11,321 nt of DNA from Nitrospiraceae bacterium (GCA_003523945.1 DOFS01000110.1:1-11321), one strand, 5' to 3'. Positions 1-6,599 are shown, counted from the first letter of the stretch. Notes: generated from the sequence alone by a model not told the origin. Program-made: numbers and translations.

Positions 1-185
1 GAGAATTGGTGATGACCACGGGGCAAGCCTCCGCCTCCTTTATTCAGCGTCGTTTGCGGGTGGGGTATCCACGAGCAGCCCGGATGATTGAGCAAATGGA
101 AGAAGAGGGACTGGTGAGTGCTCCTGGGCGTGATGGGAGGCGAGAGGTTCTCGCTCGACGCACGGCCATTGCGGAGATAGGGTGA
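1..185 (+). CDS. ftsK: DNA translocase FtsK, C-terminal end (partial)
   Basis: This is the 3' end of a gene that starts left of the window; its reading frame begins at base 3 and stops with TGA at 183-185. The visible 60 residues read as the FtsK gamma domain, a winged helix that recognises the polar KOPS sequences guiding the motor to the dif site. The diagnostic stretch is [19 protein letters not shown] followed by [20 protein letters not shown], very close to the family consensus. FtsK is a membrane-anchored hexameric ATPase that pumps DNA at the closing septum and activates XerCD recombination. The motor and membrane domains lie outside the window. Its stop overlaps the ATG of lolA by one base (TGATG), so the two genes are probably translationally coupled. 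The ftsK-lolA order recurs in many bacteria. Confidence 0.93.
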   Translation, partial: ELVMTTGQASASFIQRRLRVGYPRAARMIEQMEEEGLVSAPGRDGRREVLARRTAIAEIG

Positions 186-871
186 TGCCACTATTGTTGC
201 AGCGAGGGTTGGTATTTCTAATTATCGTTGGTTTTCTGATGCCTGCATCCGGTACCTTGGCTGCCTCCGTTTCCGCCTTGGAGGATCTCGTTGGAAAAGT
301 TGATGCACGTTATGCTCAGACGCAAGATTTACAGGCCGACTTTATCCAGGAAACGATTCTTGAAGGATTCACGACAGGGTTTACGTCTTCAGGACGGCTC
401 TATTTAAAAAAGCCTGGGTTGCTTCGATGGGATTACCTTCAGCCATCGGAAGAGCAGATTTACGTGAATGGTGATCAGGTGATGATGTATGTCCCTGAGC
501 ATCAGCAGGTGGTCAAAGGGGCGCTGACGCAAATGGCCGCGTCCAAGGGGCCTCTAGCCCTTCTTCAGGGAGCCGGAAACCTTTCTCAGCAATTTACGAT
601 TTTGGAATCTGAAGATGGTTCGAAAGAGGGGGGGAAGTTTCCGAGTTTAACCCTAGTCCCCAAGCCTGTTGGCCAAACCCCTCCAACTATCAAGAAAATT
701 GTGCTCAAACTCTTTCCTGATACGTATTTTATTCACGGAATTACCTTGTTCGAAGTGAGCGGGAATATCTCTCGTGTGACATTTGACCATATTCAAGCGA
801 ATACGGGTCTTTCGTCCAGCCAGCTCACCTTCGAGGTTCCGCCGGATGTGGTGGTGGTTGAACTACCCTGA
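185..871 (+). CDS. lolA: Outer-membrane lipoprotein carrier protein LolA
   Basis: LolA is the periplasmic chaperone that takes lipoproteins from the LolCDE transporter in the inner membrane and carries them to the outer membrane. The product is 228 residues from ATG 185. It starts with a signal peptide (hydrophobic core about residues 8-20, likely cleavage after an Ala-containing TLAA site). Family hallmarks follow: LQADFIQET, then TSSGRLYLKKPGLLRWDY with the conserved Trp, then YVNGDQVMMYVPEHQQVVKG. I prefer ATG 185 over GTG 182 because GGAG at 173-176 lies about 8 bases upstream and because the TGATG overlap with ftsK is a typical coupling arrangement. The lipoprotein at 3807 is a plausible kind of cargo. 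The length is normal for the family, and no terminator is visible after the stop. Confidence 0.92.
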   Translation: MPLLLQRGLVFLIIVGFLMPASGTLAASVSALEDLVGKVDARYAQTQDLQADFIQETILEGFTTGFTSSGRLYLKKPGLLRWDYLQPSEEQIYVNGDQVMMYVPEHQQVVKGALTQMAASKGPLALLQGAGNLSQQFTILESEDGSKEGGKFPSLTLVPKPVGQTPPTIKKIVLKLFPDTYFIHGITLFEVSGNISRVTFDHIQANTGLSSSQLTFEVPPDVVVVELP

Positions 872-893
872 TTCCAGCATTCAGGTCTGTCGT

Positions 894-899
894 TATAAT
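894..899 (+). promoter_or_regulatory. Candidate -10 box before the receiver gene
   Basis: A perfect TATAAT hexamer lies 37 bases before the ATG at 936, in the 64-base gap between lolA and the receiver gene. No good -35 hexamer is seen 16-18 bases upstream. It may therefore be a weak or activator-dependent promoter, or chance. The hexamer match is direct; promoter activity is inference. Confidence 0.3.
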
Positions 900-935
900 A
901 GACGGTGTTCTCTGACAAGGATGAGGTGAAAAGAC

Positions 936-1412
936 ATGGCTGAACGCATCTTAGTAGTGGATGACGACAAAGGAGTTCGGGAAGCCTTATCCGAGTTCTT
1001 GCTCTCATTGGGGTATGCTGTCGTCATGGCCGAAAATGGTGAAGAGGCCTTGAAGCAATATCGTAAGGGTGAATTTGACGTGATCATGGCGGACTTAATT
1101 ATGCCTAATATGGATGGAATGGAGTTGTTGAGGCGTATCCGTGACATTAAAAATGATGAAGTAATTTTTCTGATGATCACCGGACATCCCTCAATTGGGA
1201 CGGCTGTAGAGGCTATTAATCGTGGGGCCGATGATTATATTACCAAGCCCTTCCATCTCGAGGATGTGAGGTTGCGATTATCGAAAGCGTTGGAAAAGCA
1301 AACCCTAAAGGGCCGCTTGAAAACAGCCCAAGGTTTGGCCTGGGGTTTAATGTTGTCCATTCCCCTTTGGCTTTTGTTGGGAATCATTCTGGTTATCCTG
1401 TTCAAAGGATAG
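936..1412 (+). CDS. Single-domain response regulator with C-terminal membrane helix
   Basis: The protein has 158 residues. Residues 3-122 form a CheY-like receiver: acidic pocket D9-D11, phosphoacceptor D53 in ADLIMPNMDG, switch Thr82 (MITGHP), and Lys104 before Pro105-Phe106. The wording TGHPSIGTAVEAINRGADDYITKPF resembles receivers of NtrC/AtoC-type regulators, but no AAA+ or DNA-binding domain follows. Instead, a short basic linker (about 123-130) leads to one strongly hydrophobic segment, about residues 132-156, ending FKG. This predicts a cytoplasmic receiver tethered to the inner membrane by a C-terminal helix. The start is supported by GAGGTG at 923-928, seven bases upstream. No histidine kinase is adjacent. 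The phosphorylation chemistry follows from the family; the tether and any output role are inferred. Confidence 0.87.
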   Translation: MAERILVVDDDKGVREALSEFLLSLGYAVVMAENGEEALKQYRKGEFDVIMADLIMPNMDGMELLRRIRDIKNDEVIFLMITGHPSIGTAVEAINRGADDYITKPFHLEDVRLRLSKALEKQTLKGRLKTAQGLAWGLMLSIPLWLLLGIILVILFKG

Positions 1413-1471
1413 GTGTTTCCTGACTCAAGTGGTTTTTGTGTGGCAATTGCTCAACCTCCATTTCCAGCATC

Positions 1472-2050
1472 ATGGTGAGCCTGTTGCGGGGGTTATTGCG
1501 GGTATTACTATGGGTTTTGGGTATTCTGCCAGTCGGAGTAAGTTCTCTTCAGGCTATTAGCGGGCACATTACTGAAGATCCCACCAAAATTTTACGCCAA
1601 TATCTTTCCCTGGATGAAAAAGGCGTCCGGTTGGAGGCGCATTCCTGGCAGGTAGTGAAGCCATTTGTGGCCTGGACGGAAGAACCGGTCTGGGGACACG
1701 TGGTGGTAATTTCTCGTTATGAGGTCGTGGATGATGTGTCGCAATGGGAAATTCTTAATGGCTTGGAGGCTAAAATTCCTGTGATATTTGAGGTTGTAGG
1801 AACAATGCATTGGGAAAGCGTGACATTTGTGGCAGATCCACACCGTGAAATACAATATTTTCACCTTAAGGCGGTTGGGGACCGGTGGCAAATTACTGAT
1901 CCTCAATTGCCGCCTCATGTGGGCCGTCAACGTCTGGTCGACTTTGTTCGTTGGACGCAGTTAAATGAATCTGAGCCGGAGAGAAAAGTGCAATTCAACT
2001 TATTGAGACAACAACTAGAATTTAAGATAGAGAAAGATATACAGAAATGA
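1472..2050 (+). CDS. Exported protein of unknown function
   Basis: I do not recognise this protein. From ATG 1472 it has 192 residues and begins with a clear signal peptide (MVSLLRGLLRVLLWVLGILP, likely cut after LQA at about 28). A mixed alpha/beta soluble region follows, with several aromatic segments (WQVVKPFVAW, IPVIFEVVGTMHWESVTFV, YFHLKAVGDRWQITDPQLPP) and a charged C-terminal helix (about 160-192). The long, compact, strand-rich middle could fit an NTF2-like or related cone fold, but that is only an impression. The frame stays open to TTG 1436. I chose 1472 because the signal peptide starts there, yet neither start has a clear ribosome-binding site. The last four bases overlap the next gene (ATGA at 2047-2050), so it is probably co-translated with the HAD phosphatase. 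Confidence 0.7.
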   Translation: MVSLLRGLLRVLLWVLGILPVGVSSLQAISGHITEDPTKILRQYLSLDEKGVRLEAHSWQVVKPFVAWTEEPVWGHVVVISRYEVVDDVSQWEILNGLEAKIPVIFEVVGTMHWESVTFVADPHREIQYFHLKAVGDRWQITDPQLPPHVGRQRLVDFVRWTQLNESEPERKVQFNLLRQQLEFKIEKDIQK

Positions 2051-2694
2051 CTACTTGGCGTGCAGAGGTTTTGTTCTTTGACTTTGACGGGACTTTAATC
2101 GATTCGAAAATAGATATTGCTACTTCGGTTAACCTGACGCTGAGGGATTTGGGCTTGAATAAACGATCGAGGGAAGAAATATTTAGTTTTGTGGGTGATG
2201 GAGTGAAGCGGTTATTGCGTTTATCGGTTGGGGAAGAAAATATTGATCAATATGAAAAGGCCTTGGAGATATTCCGAAAGCATTATTTAGAGCATTGTGT
2301 AGAAACCACGAGATTTTATCCCGGAATATGGGAAGTGCTCCATCACTATCAGGATCGAAGAAAGGCCATTGTCACTAACAAGTCCTTGGAATATACCCTT
2401 TCAATTGTGGATGGGTTGCATGCGCAGGATCTGTTCCACCATGTCGAGTCTCCACGGGATACGATGGAATTGAAGCCCGAGCCTGTGATGTTACTGCGAG
2501 CACTGGAGGGGTTGGGGGTCGATCCATCTGAGACTGTGATGATTGGGGATAGCACGAATGATGTGCGAGCAGCCCAGGCCGCCGGCATACGGGCTTGTGC
2601 GGTGGGGTATGGCTATGGGAATCGAGAAAAGGTTGCCGCGTTACGTCCTGATTTTTATTGTGAAAATCCGAAAGACCTCCTCGGATTGTTTTGA
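2047..2694 (+). CDS. gph: HAD-superfamily phosphatase, phosphoglycolate phosphatase (Gph)-like
   Basis: This 215-residue protein carries all four HAD motifs. Motif I is FDFDGTLID, with nucleophile D12 and acid/base D14. Motif II is T110 in AIVTNKS. Motif III is K143 in LKPEP. Motif IV is GDSTND at 167-172, with D168 and D172. A helical cap (about 18-85) sits between motifs I and II, as in the Gph/PGP subgroup. Such enzymes dephosphorylate 2-phosphoglycolate, formed by Rubisco oxygenation or DNA repair, but close relatives act on other small phosphate esters or pyrophosphate. The exact substrate is therefore not settled. It overlaps the preceding exported-protein gene by four bases and needs no separate promoter. 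There is no obvious terminator after the stop. Confidence 0.85.
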   Translation: MTTWRAEVLFFDFDGTLIDSKIDIATSVNLTLRDLGLNKRSREEIFSFVGDGVKRLLRLSVGEENIDQYEKALEIFRKHYLEHCVETTRFYPGIWEVLHHYQDRRKAIVTNKSLEYTLSIVDGLHAQDLFHHVESPRDTMELKPEPVMLLRALEGLGVDPSETVMIGDSTNDVRAAQAAGIRACAVGYGYGNREKVAALRPDFYCENPKDLLGLF

Positions 2695-2770
2695 TTACTC
2701 TCTCCCCGAGTCTCCATTTTAACAGTGGAAAGTGCTATCAGTGCATCTGGCTACCACACGAATTTTCTAG

Positions 2771-2800
2771 TTGTGGCTGAGCCGGGAATTCTTTTATGAT
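2771..2800 (+). promoter_or_regulatory. Candidate promoter before thrH
   Basis: TTGTGG (2771-2776) and TATGAT (2795-2800) are separated by 18 bases. The -10 matches the sigma-70 consensus at five of six positions and the -35 at three of six. It lies in the 168-base gap before thrH, about 60 bases from its ATG. The match is modest, so this is only a candidate. Confidence 0.3.
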
Positions 2801-2862
2801 CCTTTGAGATTTTTGATGGCAAGTTGGATTATTTTGAATTTCCACGACGAGAAGAGGTTTTG

Positions 2863-3483
2863 ATGGCACAACCGGTTGTCACCTGTTTGGATATGGAAGG
2901 GGTGTTATTCCCTGAGATCTGGCTAGCGTTGGCGGATAAGGTGGGTATTCAAGAGCTGCGTCTGACTACCAGGGAAATTGCTGATTATGATGTTTTGATG
3001 AAAAAGCGACTGGAAGTCCTGAAGGCAAATCGCATTACGCTACAGGATATTCAGGAAGTTGCCAGCACGATTTCTCCATTACCTGGAGTCCCTGATTTTA
3101 TTGCGTGGTTACGGGAACGTTCCCAAATTATTATCCTGTCGGACACGTATTATGAGTTTGTCGGTTCGCTTATGAGGCAACTCCAATTTCCTACGATTTT
3201 TTGCCATACACTGGGGATTGATTCACATGGATTTATCACAGATTACTTCTTGCGCCAACATGATCAAAAGCGACATGCCGTTAGTGCCATGAAAGCTATC
3301 GGGTTCAGGGTATTGGCGGGAGGAGATTCTTATAATGATGTATCAATGTTAAAGGAGGCAGACGCCGGATTTTTTTTCTGCCCTCCTGATTCGATTATTC
3401 AGGAATTTCCCCAATTTCCTGTTGCTCGTTCATATGCAGAATTTCAGGAACATCTTGCTCGGGCAGGCGGCTTCTCTTCTTGA
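2863..3483 (+). CDS. thrH: ThrH: phosphoserine phosphatase / homoserine phosphotransferase
   Basis: The 206-residue product matches the ThrH family described in Pseudomonas aeruginosa (about 205 residues). That enzyme dephosphorylates phosphoserine and can move the phosphate to homoserine, linking serine and threonine synthesis. Motif I is the ThrH-type CLDMEGVLFPEIW, with D10 and E12 (Glu where most HAD phosphatases have Asp). Next come TREIADYDVLMKKRL, motif II ILSDTYYEF (93-99), K137 in QKRH, and GGDSYND (153-159). The ending EFPQFPVARSY is also characteristic. The frame extends upstream to TTG 2824, but ATG 2863 has AAGAGG just upstream and makes the protein start at the conserved position. 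Together with the gene before it this gives two HAD enzymes in a row, from different subfamilies, so it is not a simple duplication. Confidence 0.9.
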   Translation: MAQPVVTCLDMEGVLFPEIWLALADKVGIQELRLTTREIADYDVLMKKRLEVLKANRITLQDIQEVASTISPLPGVPDFIAWLRERSQIIILSDTYYEFVGSLMRQLQFPTIFCHTLGIDSHGFITDYFLRQHDQKRHAVSAMKAIGFRVLAGGDSYNDVSMLKEADAGFFFCPPDSIIQEFPQFPVARSYAEFQEHLARAGGFSS

Positions 3484-3806
3484 TATTGTTATGCTGATGT
3501 CGGTTTAAATTCCCCTCCTCTTCTTTTTTAGGACTCAGCTAAGTCTATGACTAATGGCAAGCTGCACGAAGGGTTTTCTAAGGGGAAAGCTATTGTTGCG
3601 TTTGCTTATGGTACTTGCTAGATGTACGGCGTTGCATAGGTGGCTGTAAAGAGCGCGCAAGGTGAGGGGAAAGGAGATCAGGAAAACTATTTTAGAAAAA
3701 GACCGAATTCTCAGAGCCTTCCCAGAAAATATTTCCTGGATCCTCTGAGGAAGTTGGCTGAAAAAATAATTCAAAGAGCACTGGGAAACATGAAAGGAGC
3801 ATCTAC
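3484..3806. other. Non-coding stretch before the lipoprotein gene
   Basis: There are 323 bases without a convincing gene. The only clear structure is the nested inverted repeat at 3710-3749, listed separately. A 24-codon frame at 3547-3621 lacks a ribosome-binding site and was not accepted. A ribosome-binding site (AGGAG, 3795-3799) for the downstream gene closes the stretch. The region may carry a leader or promoter, but I see no convincing -35/-10 pair and no known riboswitch. Confidence 0.5.
3710..3749. repeat. Nested inverted repeat upstream of lipoprotein gene
   Basis: Perfect 7-bp outer arms CTCAGAG (3710-3716) and CTCTGAG (3743-3749) enclose an 18-bp palindrome, CCAGAAAATATTTCCTGG (3722-3739), with eight of nine pairs matching. 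The element ends 57 bases before the ATG at 3807. No T-run follows, so it is not a standard terminator. It could be a two-part operator or an RNA leader hairpin; function is inference. Confidence 0.55.
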
Positions 3807-4559
3807 ATGAGGGTCTCTCGCATTCGCCTGTTTGTATTGATAGTGGCAATCTGCTGCCTCTTTACCGTAACAGGCTGTCTTGGAAAACGAGATTGGCAAT
3901 ATCCCCCGGCCTCTACGGGGTCATTTCTGAAAGACAAAGCCGCCTCGCCAATCCCGGCCAAAGCCATTGTTCTTCCCTTAGAAGATTTGAGAGGAAATGA
4001 GGTGAAAGAGGAATATTGGAAAGCCGCTATTCCCCTTGTTCCCTATGGGGATACACGCTATCAACGCCCAGAGACTGCGAAGAACCCTGAAGAGGTTGAT
4101 GTCGTCAAGTTTGATCCACCCAATGATCTTGCTCGGTCCATCGCTGCGGAATTAAATCATGCAGATGTTTTTTCCTCGGTTAACTTTGCCAAAGAGGAAG
4201 GAGAGCAACCGGCGGATCTGGTCTTTCGAGGTCGTCTCCGTTCCACCGACTGGAACCGGCGATTGTACTCGTATCTATTAGCCCCGGTGGGAGTAGTTTT
4301 TTGGATGTTAGGCCTTCCCATGAGTGAAACCACCACCGCACTAGAGCTTGAGCTTCGGTTAACCCCCCTCAATGATCCATCGAAGGTGTTATGGAACATG
4401 ACGATGGAATTCGAGGGGAAACAGCTTGATGGACCCTATTATGGTCTTGAAAATGCTGTCGAAAGTTACCCTGAAGCCTTGCAAGAAGCCTTAAAACCGG
4501 CGATTGTAGATTTGGTTGGCTTGGCCAACCAGGACCCCAACCGTTTGTTGCCACGCTAA
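3807..4559 (+). CDS. Lipoprotein of unknown function
   Basis: This 250-residue protein has a lipoprotein signal: Arg-rich start, hydrophobic core (about 8-21) and lipobox VTGC with the lipidated Cys24. The residues after the Cys (LGKRDW) lack an Asp at +2, so outer-membrane sorting by Lol is the default guess. The mature part has a strand-like opening (AKAIVLPLEDLRGNEV) and a segment ARSIAAELNHADVFSSVNF, next to ADLVFRGRLRSTDW. This pattern, in which an element from each subunit's own genes is read as chains of strand, helix and F-rich strand, recalls small lipoproteins of the LpoB/CsgG-like style, but the resemblance is loose. A hydrophobic stretch at about 153-170 (LLAPVGVVFWMLGLP) is unusual for a soluble domain and may insert in or pack against the membrane. 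The start is supported by AGGAG at 3795-3799, seven bases upstream. The neighbours give no functional clue. Confidence 0.8.
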   Translation: MRVSRIRLFVLIVAICCLFTVTGCLGKRDWQYPPASTGSFLKDKAASPIPAKAIVLPLEDLRGNEVKEEYWKAAIPLVPYGDTRYQRPETAKNPEEVDVVKFDPPNDLARSIAAELNHADVFSSVNFAKEEGEQPADLVFRGRLRSTDWNRRLYSYLLAPVGVVFWMLGLPMSETTTALELELRLTPLNDPSKVLWNMTMEFEGKQLDGPYYGLENAVESYPEALQEALKPAIVDLVGLANQDPNRLLPR

Positions 4560-4605
4560 ATTGTTGAAATTGTTTCTTTTTAGGTTTTTAAGGCAAGAAT
4601 GTAAA

Positions 4606-4627
4606 ATATTTGGTTGATATTTGGTTG
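4606..4627. repeat. Tandem 11-bp direct repeat
   Basis: ATATTTGGTTG occurs twice back to back (4606-4616 and 4617-4627), in the gap between the lipoprotein gene and cutA. The 11-mer AAATATTTGGT at 4604-4614 recurs at 5174-5184, just before the M23 peptidase start. Two perfect copies are seen directly; a regulatory role is unproven. Confidence 0.5.
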
Positions 4628-4710
4628 GGAGAAGATTATTTTTAAGCTTCAGCAATTGAAAAAACGGCCGATAATGATTAGGAAACGCTGATATCTTGCA
4701 AGGACTTTCG

Positions 4711-4750
4711 TTGACGTCTCTCATGAATGCATGAAATATTTTTCTTTCAT
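4711..4750 (+). promoter_or_regulatory. Candidate cutA promoter with overlapping dyad
   Basis: TTGACG (4711-4716, five of six to consensus) and AATATT (4735-4740, four of six) are 18 bases apart. An inverted repeat ATGAAA (4731-4736) / TTTCAT (4745-4750) overlaps the -10 and could be a repressor site. The distance to the cutA ATG at 4783 suits a short leader. Sequence matches are direct; function is inferred. Confidence 0.35.
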
Positions 4751-4782
4751 TCAAGATTTCCAGCACTTATCGCTATTTTTCT

Positions 4783-5121
4783 ATGAAAGAAATCGTTGTA
4801 TTGGTGACAGTAGGTTCTGACGAGGAGGCAAAAAGATTAGCAAGTATTTTGGTTAAGAGTGGATTAGCTGCCTGTGTCAATATAATCCCAGGAGTGCGAT
4901 CAATTTTTTTATGGGATGGGAAAATTGCTGAGGAACAGGAGTTTTTGCTATTGGCAAAAACCGTGAATAAGGCGTTTAACCAATTGGTTTCTTTGATCAA
5001 AGCCAATCATAGTTACACGGTTCCTGAGATTATCGCTATTCCAATTCAGCAGGGAAGCGAAGAGTATTTAACCTGGATTCGAGAGGCAACCAAGAGTCGT
5101 GGAGGCATGGCCGAGCAGTGA
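4783..5121 (+). CDS. cutA: Divalent-ion tolerance protein CutA
   Basis: CutA1 is a small, very stable trimeric protein with a ferredoxin-like fold, found from bacteria to animals. It was linked to copper and other metal tolerance in E. coli, though its true role is uncertain. The 112-residue product shows the family pattern: VLVTVGSDEEAKRLASILV at the start, AACVNIIPGVRSIFLWDGKI, EEQEFLLLAKT, and NHSYTVPEIIAIPI followed by YLTWI. Length and order are standard. The ATG at 4783 begins exactly at the conserved N-terminus, yet no clear ribosome-binding site precedes it. Initiation may rely on A/U-rich leader sequence. It appears to be a single gene, with a candidate promoter upstream and an unrelated peptidase gene 68 bases downstream. 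Confidence 0.92.
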   Translation: MKEIVVLVTVGSDEEAKRLASILVKSGLAACVNIIPGVRSIFLWDGKIAEEQEFLLLAKTVNKAFNQLVSLIKANHSYTVPEIIAIPIQQGSEEYLTWIREATKSRGGMAEQ

Positions 5122-5189
5122 AGTAGAGGGTATGACCTTTATAACATTACGACCTTAGATCTTATATTTCTTTAAATATTTGGTGAATT

Positions 5190-6191
5190 ATGAAAGAGTC
5201 TGAAGATTCCTTAACGGTTATTATCTTTCGTGGGGCACGATCCAATCCTTGGCGACTAAAATTTCGAAAATCTGTTTTAAAGTATGGAATGATTTTTGGA
5301 CTAGTGTTGCTGTTCGTACAGGGAGGGATTATTACCCATTACGTATATCAGTGGAGCCAACTCAAGGAATTAGGAGAAATTAAGCAAGAATTAACGACAT
5401 CACGTGCTCGAACCAGCAACTTTTCAACAGAAGTAGATGGAATGAAAAGGCGGATGTTGGTGTTAGAGACTCTCAATCGGAAACTTCAAACCATGTTTGG
5501 TCTTGAGGCAGATGAGATACAGGGGTTGCCTTCCGGCCTTCCTGGACAGGGAGGTGAAGAGTTGCCGTTTGAAGAGATGCCATTAGATGGTCTGCAGGAG
5601 GAGGCCTCTTGGGAGTCAAAACCTTCAGGTGAGAAGGTCATGATGTCCCCAGAAGTCTCTAAAATAGAGTTGACCATGGAACGAAAAATAAGTGAGATTA
5701 AAGCTGGGCTAGACTGGCTAAGCCAACAAACTGAACTGGAAAACAAAATTCTGGAAGAGCTTTCTGCTGCGGCTCAGAAAAAAGCTAATCAATGGGCGTC
5801 CATACCTTCCATTTGGCCAGTTAAAGGTGTCTTAACTTCAAAATTTGGTCCTCGCGTCTCTCCTTTCACAGGGAAAAAAGCCTTACATGCAGGTATTGAT
5901 ATTGGTGCACCGACTGGTACCGAGGTTCGGTCTCCCGCTTCGGGAAAAGTTGTTGTAGCCGCTTATGATGGGCGTATGGGGAAATTTGTTCGTATTGACC
6001 ATGGTTACGGCATAGAAACTACCTATGGTCATATGTCTAAAATCCACGTGAAATATGGGGATAAAGTTCAAAGAGGCGATCTTGTCGGGCTTGTTGGGAG
6101 CACGGGAAAATTTTCTACCGGACCCCATCTCCACTACCAAGTGGCTGTGAATGATAGAGTGGTAGACCCTGTCCATTACATTCTGGATTAG
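5190..6191 (+). CDS. Membrane-anchored M23 (LytM) peptidoglycan endopeptidase
   Basis: The 333-residue protein has a short basic cytoplasmic N-terminus (about 1-32), one membrane helix (about 33-53), a periplasmic coiled-coil region (about 55-105) and an acidic, Gly/Pro-rich linker (about 106-150). A second helical region (about 155-200) precedes the M23 domain (208-330). Zinc ligands H233 and D237 (HAGID) and H315 (HLH), with catalytic H281 (TYGHMS) and H313, are all present. It should therefore be an active zinc endopeptidase cutting peptide cross-links, unlike degenerate LytM activators such as EnvC or NlpD. The anchor-coiled coil-LytM layout is common for cell-wall enzymes of elongation or division. 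No bactofilin or FtsEX gene is adjacent. The start has only a weak GGTGA three bases upstream. The peptide bond cut is not predictable from sequence. Confidence 0.9.
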   Translation: MKESEDSLTVIIFRGARSNPWRLKFRKSVLKYGMIFGLVLLFVQGGIITHYVYQWSQLKELGEIKQELTTSRARTSNFSTEVDGMKRRMLVLETLNRKLQTMFGLEADEIQGLPSGLPGQGGEELPFEEMPLDGLQEEASWESKPSGEKVMMSPEVSKIELTMERKISEIKAGLDWLSQQTELENKILEELSAAAQKKANQWASIPSIWPVKGVLTSKFGPRVSPFTGKKALHAGIDIGAPTGTEVRSPASGKVVVAAYDGRMGKFVRIDHGYGIETTYGHMSKIHVKYGDKVQRGDLVGLVGSTGKFSTGPHLHYQVAVNDRVVDPVHYILD

Positions 6192-6470
6192 CCAACCTCG
6201 CCAGGCCTGGAATATACATCAGTCTTCTGCCGGGCCTGTGGTTCATTTCTATCTTGCTGCACTTCCAATCTTCTTCTGAAAAAGTTGGGGGCAAAAGACC
6301 TAAGCCGGTGGATTCGAGACTGGGTCTTCTTTTAGGGATGGTGGGCCTTCTTGTGTGTTGAATTATCTAAAACAATTGCATAGATTAACATTGAAGATGT
6401 TGAGGAATTCTTTGATAGTGGGAAATGTATAAGAAATGCCATGGACATTCCCAAAAAATTGATTGGAAAT

Positions 6471-6488
6471 TTTAGTCGGCCGATTAAA
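6471..6488. promoter_or_regulatory. 18-bp palindrome, candidate operator of the oxidoreductase operon
   Basis: TTTAGTCGGCCGATTAAA pairs at eight of nine positions around the perfect core TCGGCCGA. It ends exactly where a TTGACA hexamer begins (6489). Its size and position fit a homodimeric regulator bound next to the -35, where it could activate or repress. The palindrome is visible directly; the regulator is unknown. Confidence 0.45.
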
Positions 6489-6518
6489 TTGACAATAATT
6501 TCTTTTCTTTGTTAGTTT
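6489..6518 (+). promoter_or_regulatory. Candidate promoter of the oxidoreductase operon
   Basis: A perfect TTGACA lies at 6489-6494, followed after 18 bases by TAGTTT (6513-6518), a poor -10 (three of six). A strong -35 with a weak -10 can indicate a regulated promoter. The implied leader before porB would be about 90 bases. The assignment of the -10 is uncertain. Confidence 0.35.
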
Positions 6519-6577
6519 CACGTCTTGCTGGGGTATTTTACCTAGCCGAAAGTTGATTCTCAAAATAATGATGGCGG

Positions 6578-6599
6578 TGGTTACTTTTGATTTTAACCA
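6578..6599 (+). repeat. Small stem directly before the porB ribosome-binding site
   Basis: TGGTTA (6578-6583) and TAACCA (6594-6599) can pair around a 10-base loop. The stem ends two bases before the strong GGAGGAGG (6601-6608). In RNA it could set leader stability or expose the ribosome-binding site. It is short, so chance is possible. Confidence 0.35.

Noticed and set aside
2047..3483. Idea that the two adjacent HAD genes are a tandem duplication
   Set aside because: Motif I differs (DFDGT versus DMEG), and the cap regions and family signatures belong to different HAD subfamilies.
3547..3621. 24-codon + strand frame (MTNGKLHEGF...) in the gap before the lipoprotein gene
   Set aside because: It has no ribosome-binding site and nothing marks it as coding; such short frames occur by chance.
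3535..3849. 104-codon minus-strand frame overlapping the lipoprotein gene start
   Set aside because: It overlaps a clear lipoprotein signal and its ribosome-binding site, has no recognisable domain, and all real genes here are on the + strand.
4665..4672. CGGCCGAT near cutA matching the core of the palindrome at 6471-6488
   Set aside because: Only eight bases are shared and the flanks do not form a dyad, so it is probably chance.
4491..4766. 91-codon minus-strand frame over the lipoprotein end and the cutA leader
   Set aside because: The translation looks like low-complexity AT-rich noise, and it crosses the candidate cutA promoter.
6201..6238. CCAGGCCTGG palindrome and a CAGGCC/GGCCTG stem after the M23 stop
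   Set aside because: There is no T-run after the stem and the pairing is short; not enough to call a terminator.
6285..6345. Riboswitch-like text (GGGGGCAAAAGACC...) downstream of the M23 gene
   Set aside because: It briefly recalled a cyclic-di-GMP riboswitch, but the conserved core and receptor elements do not line up, and it lies about 270 bases before the next gene.
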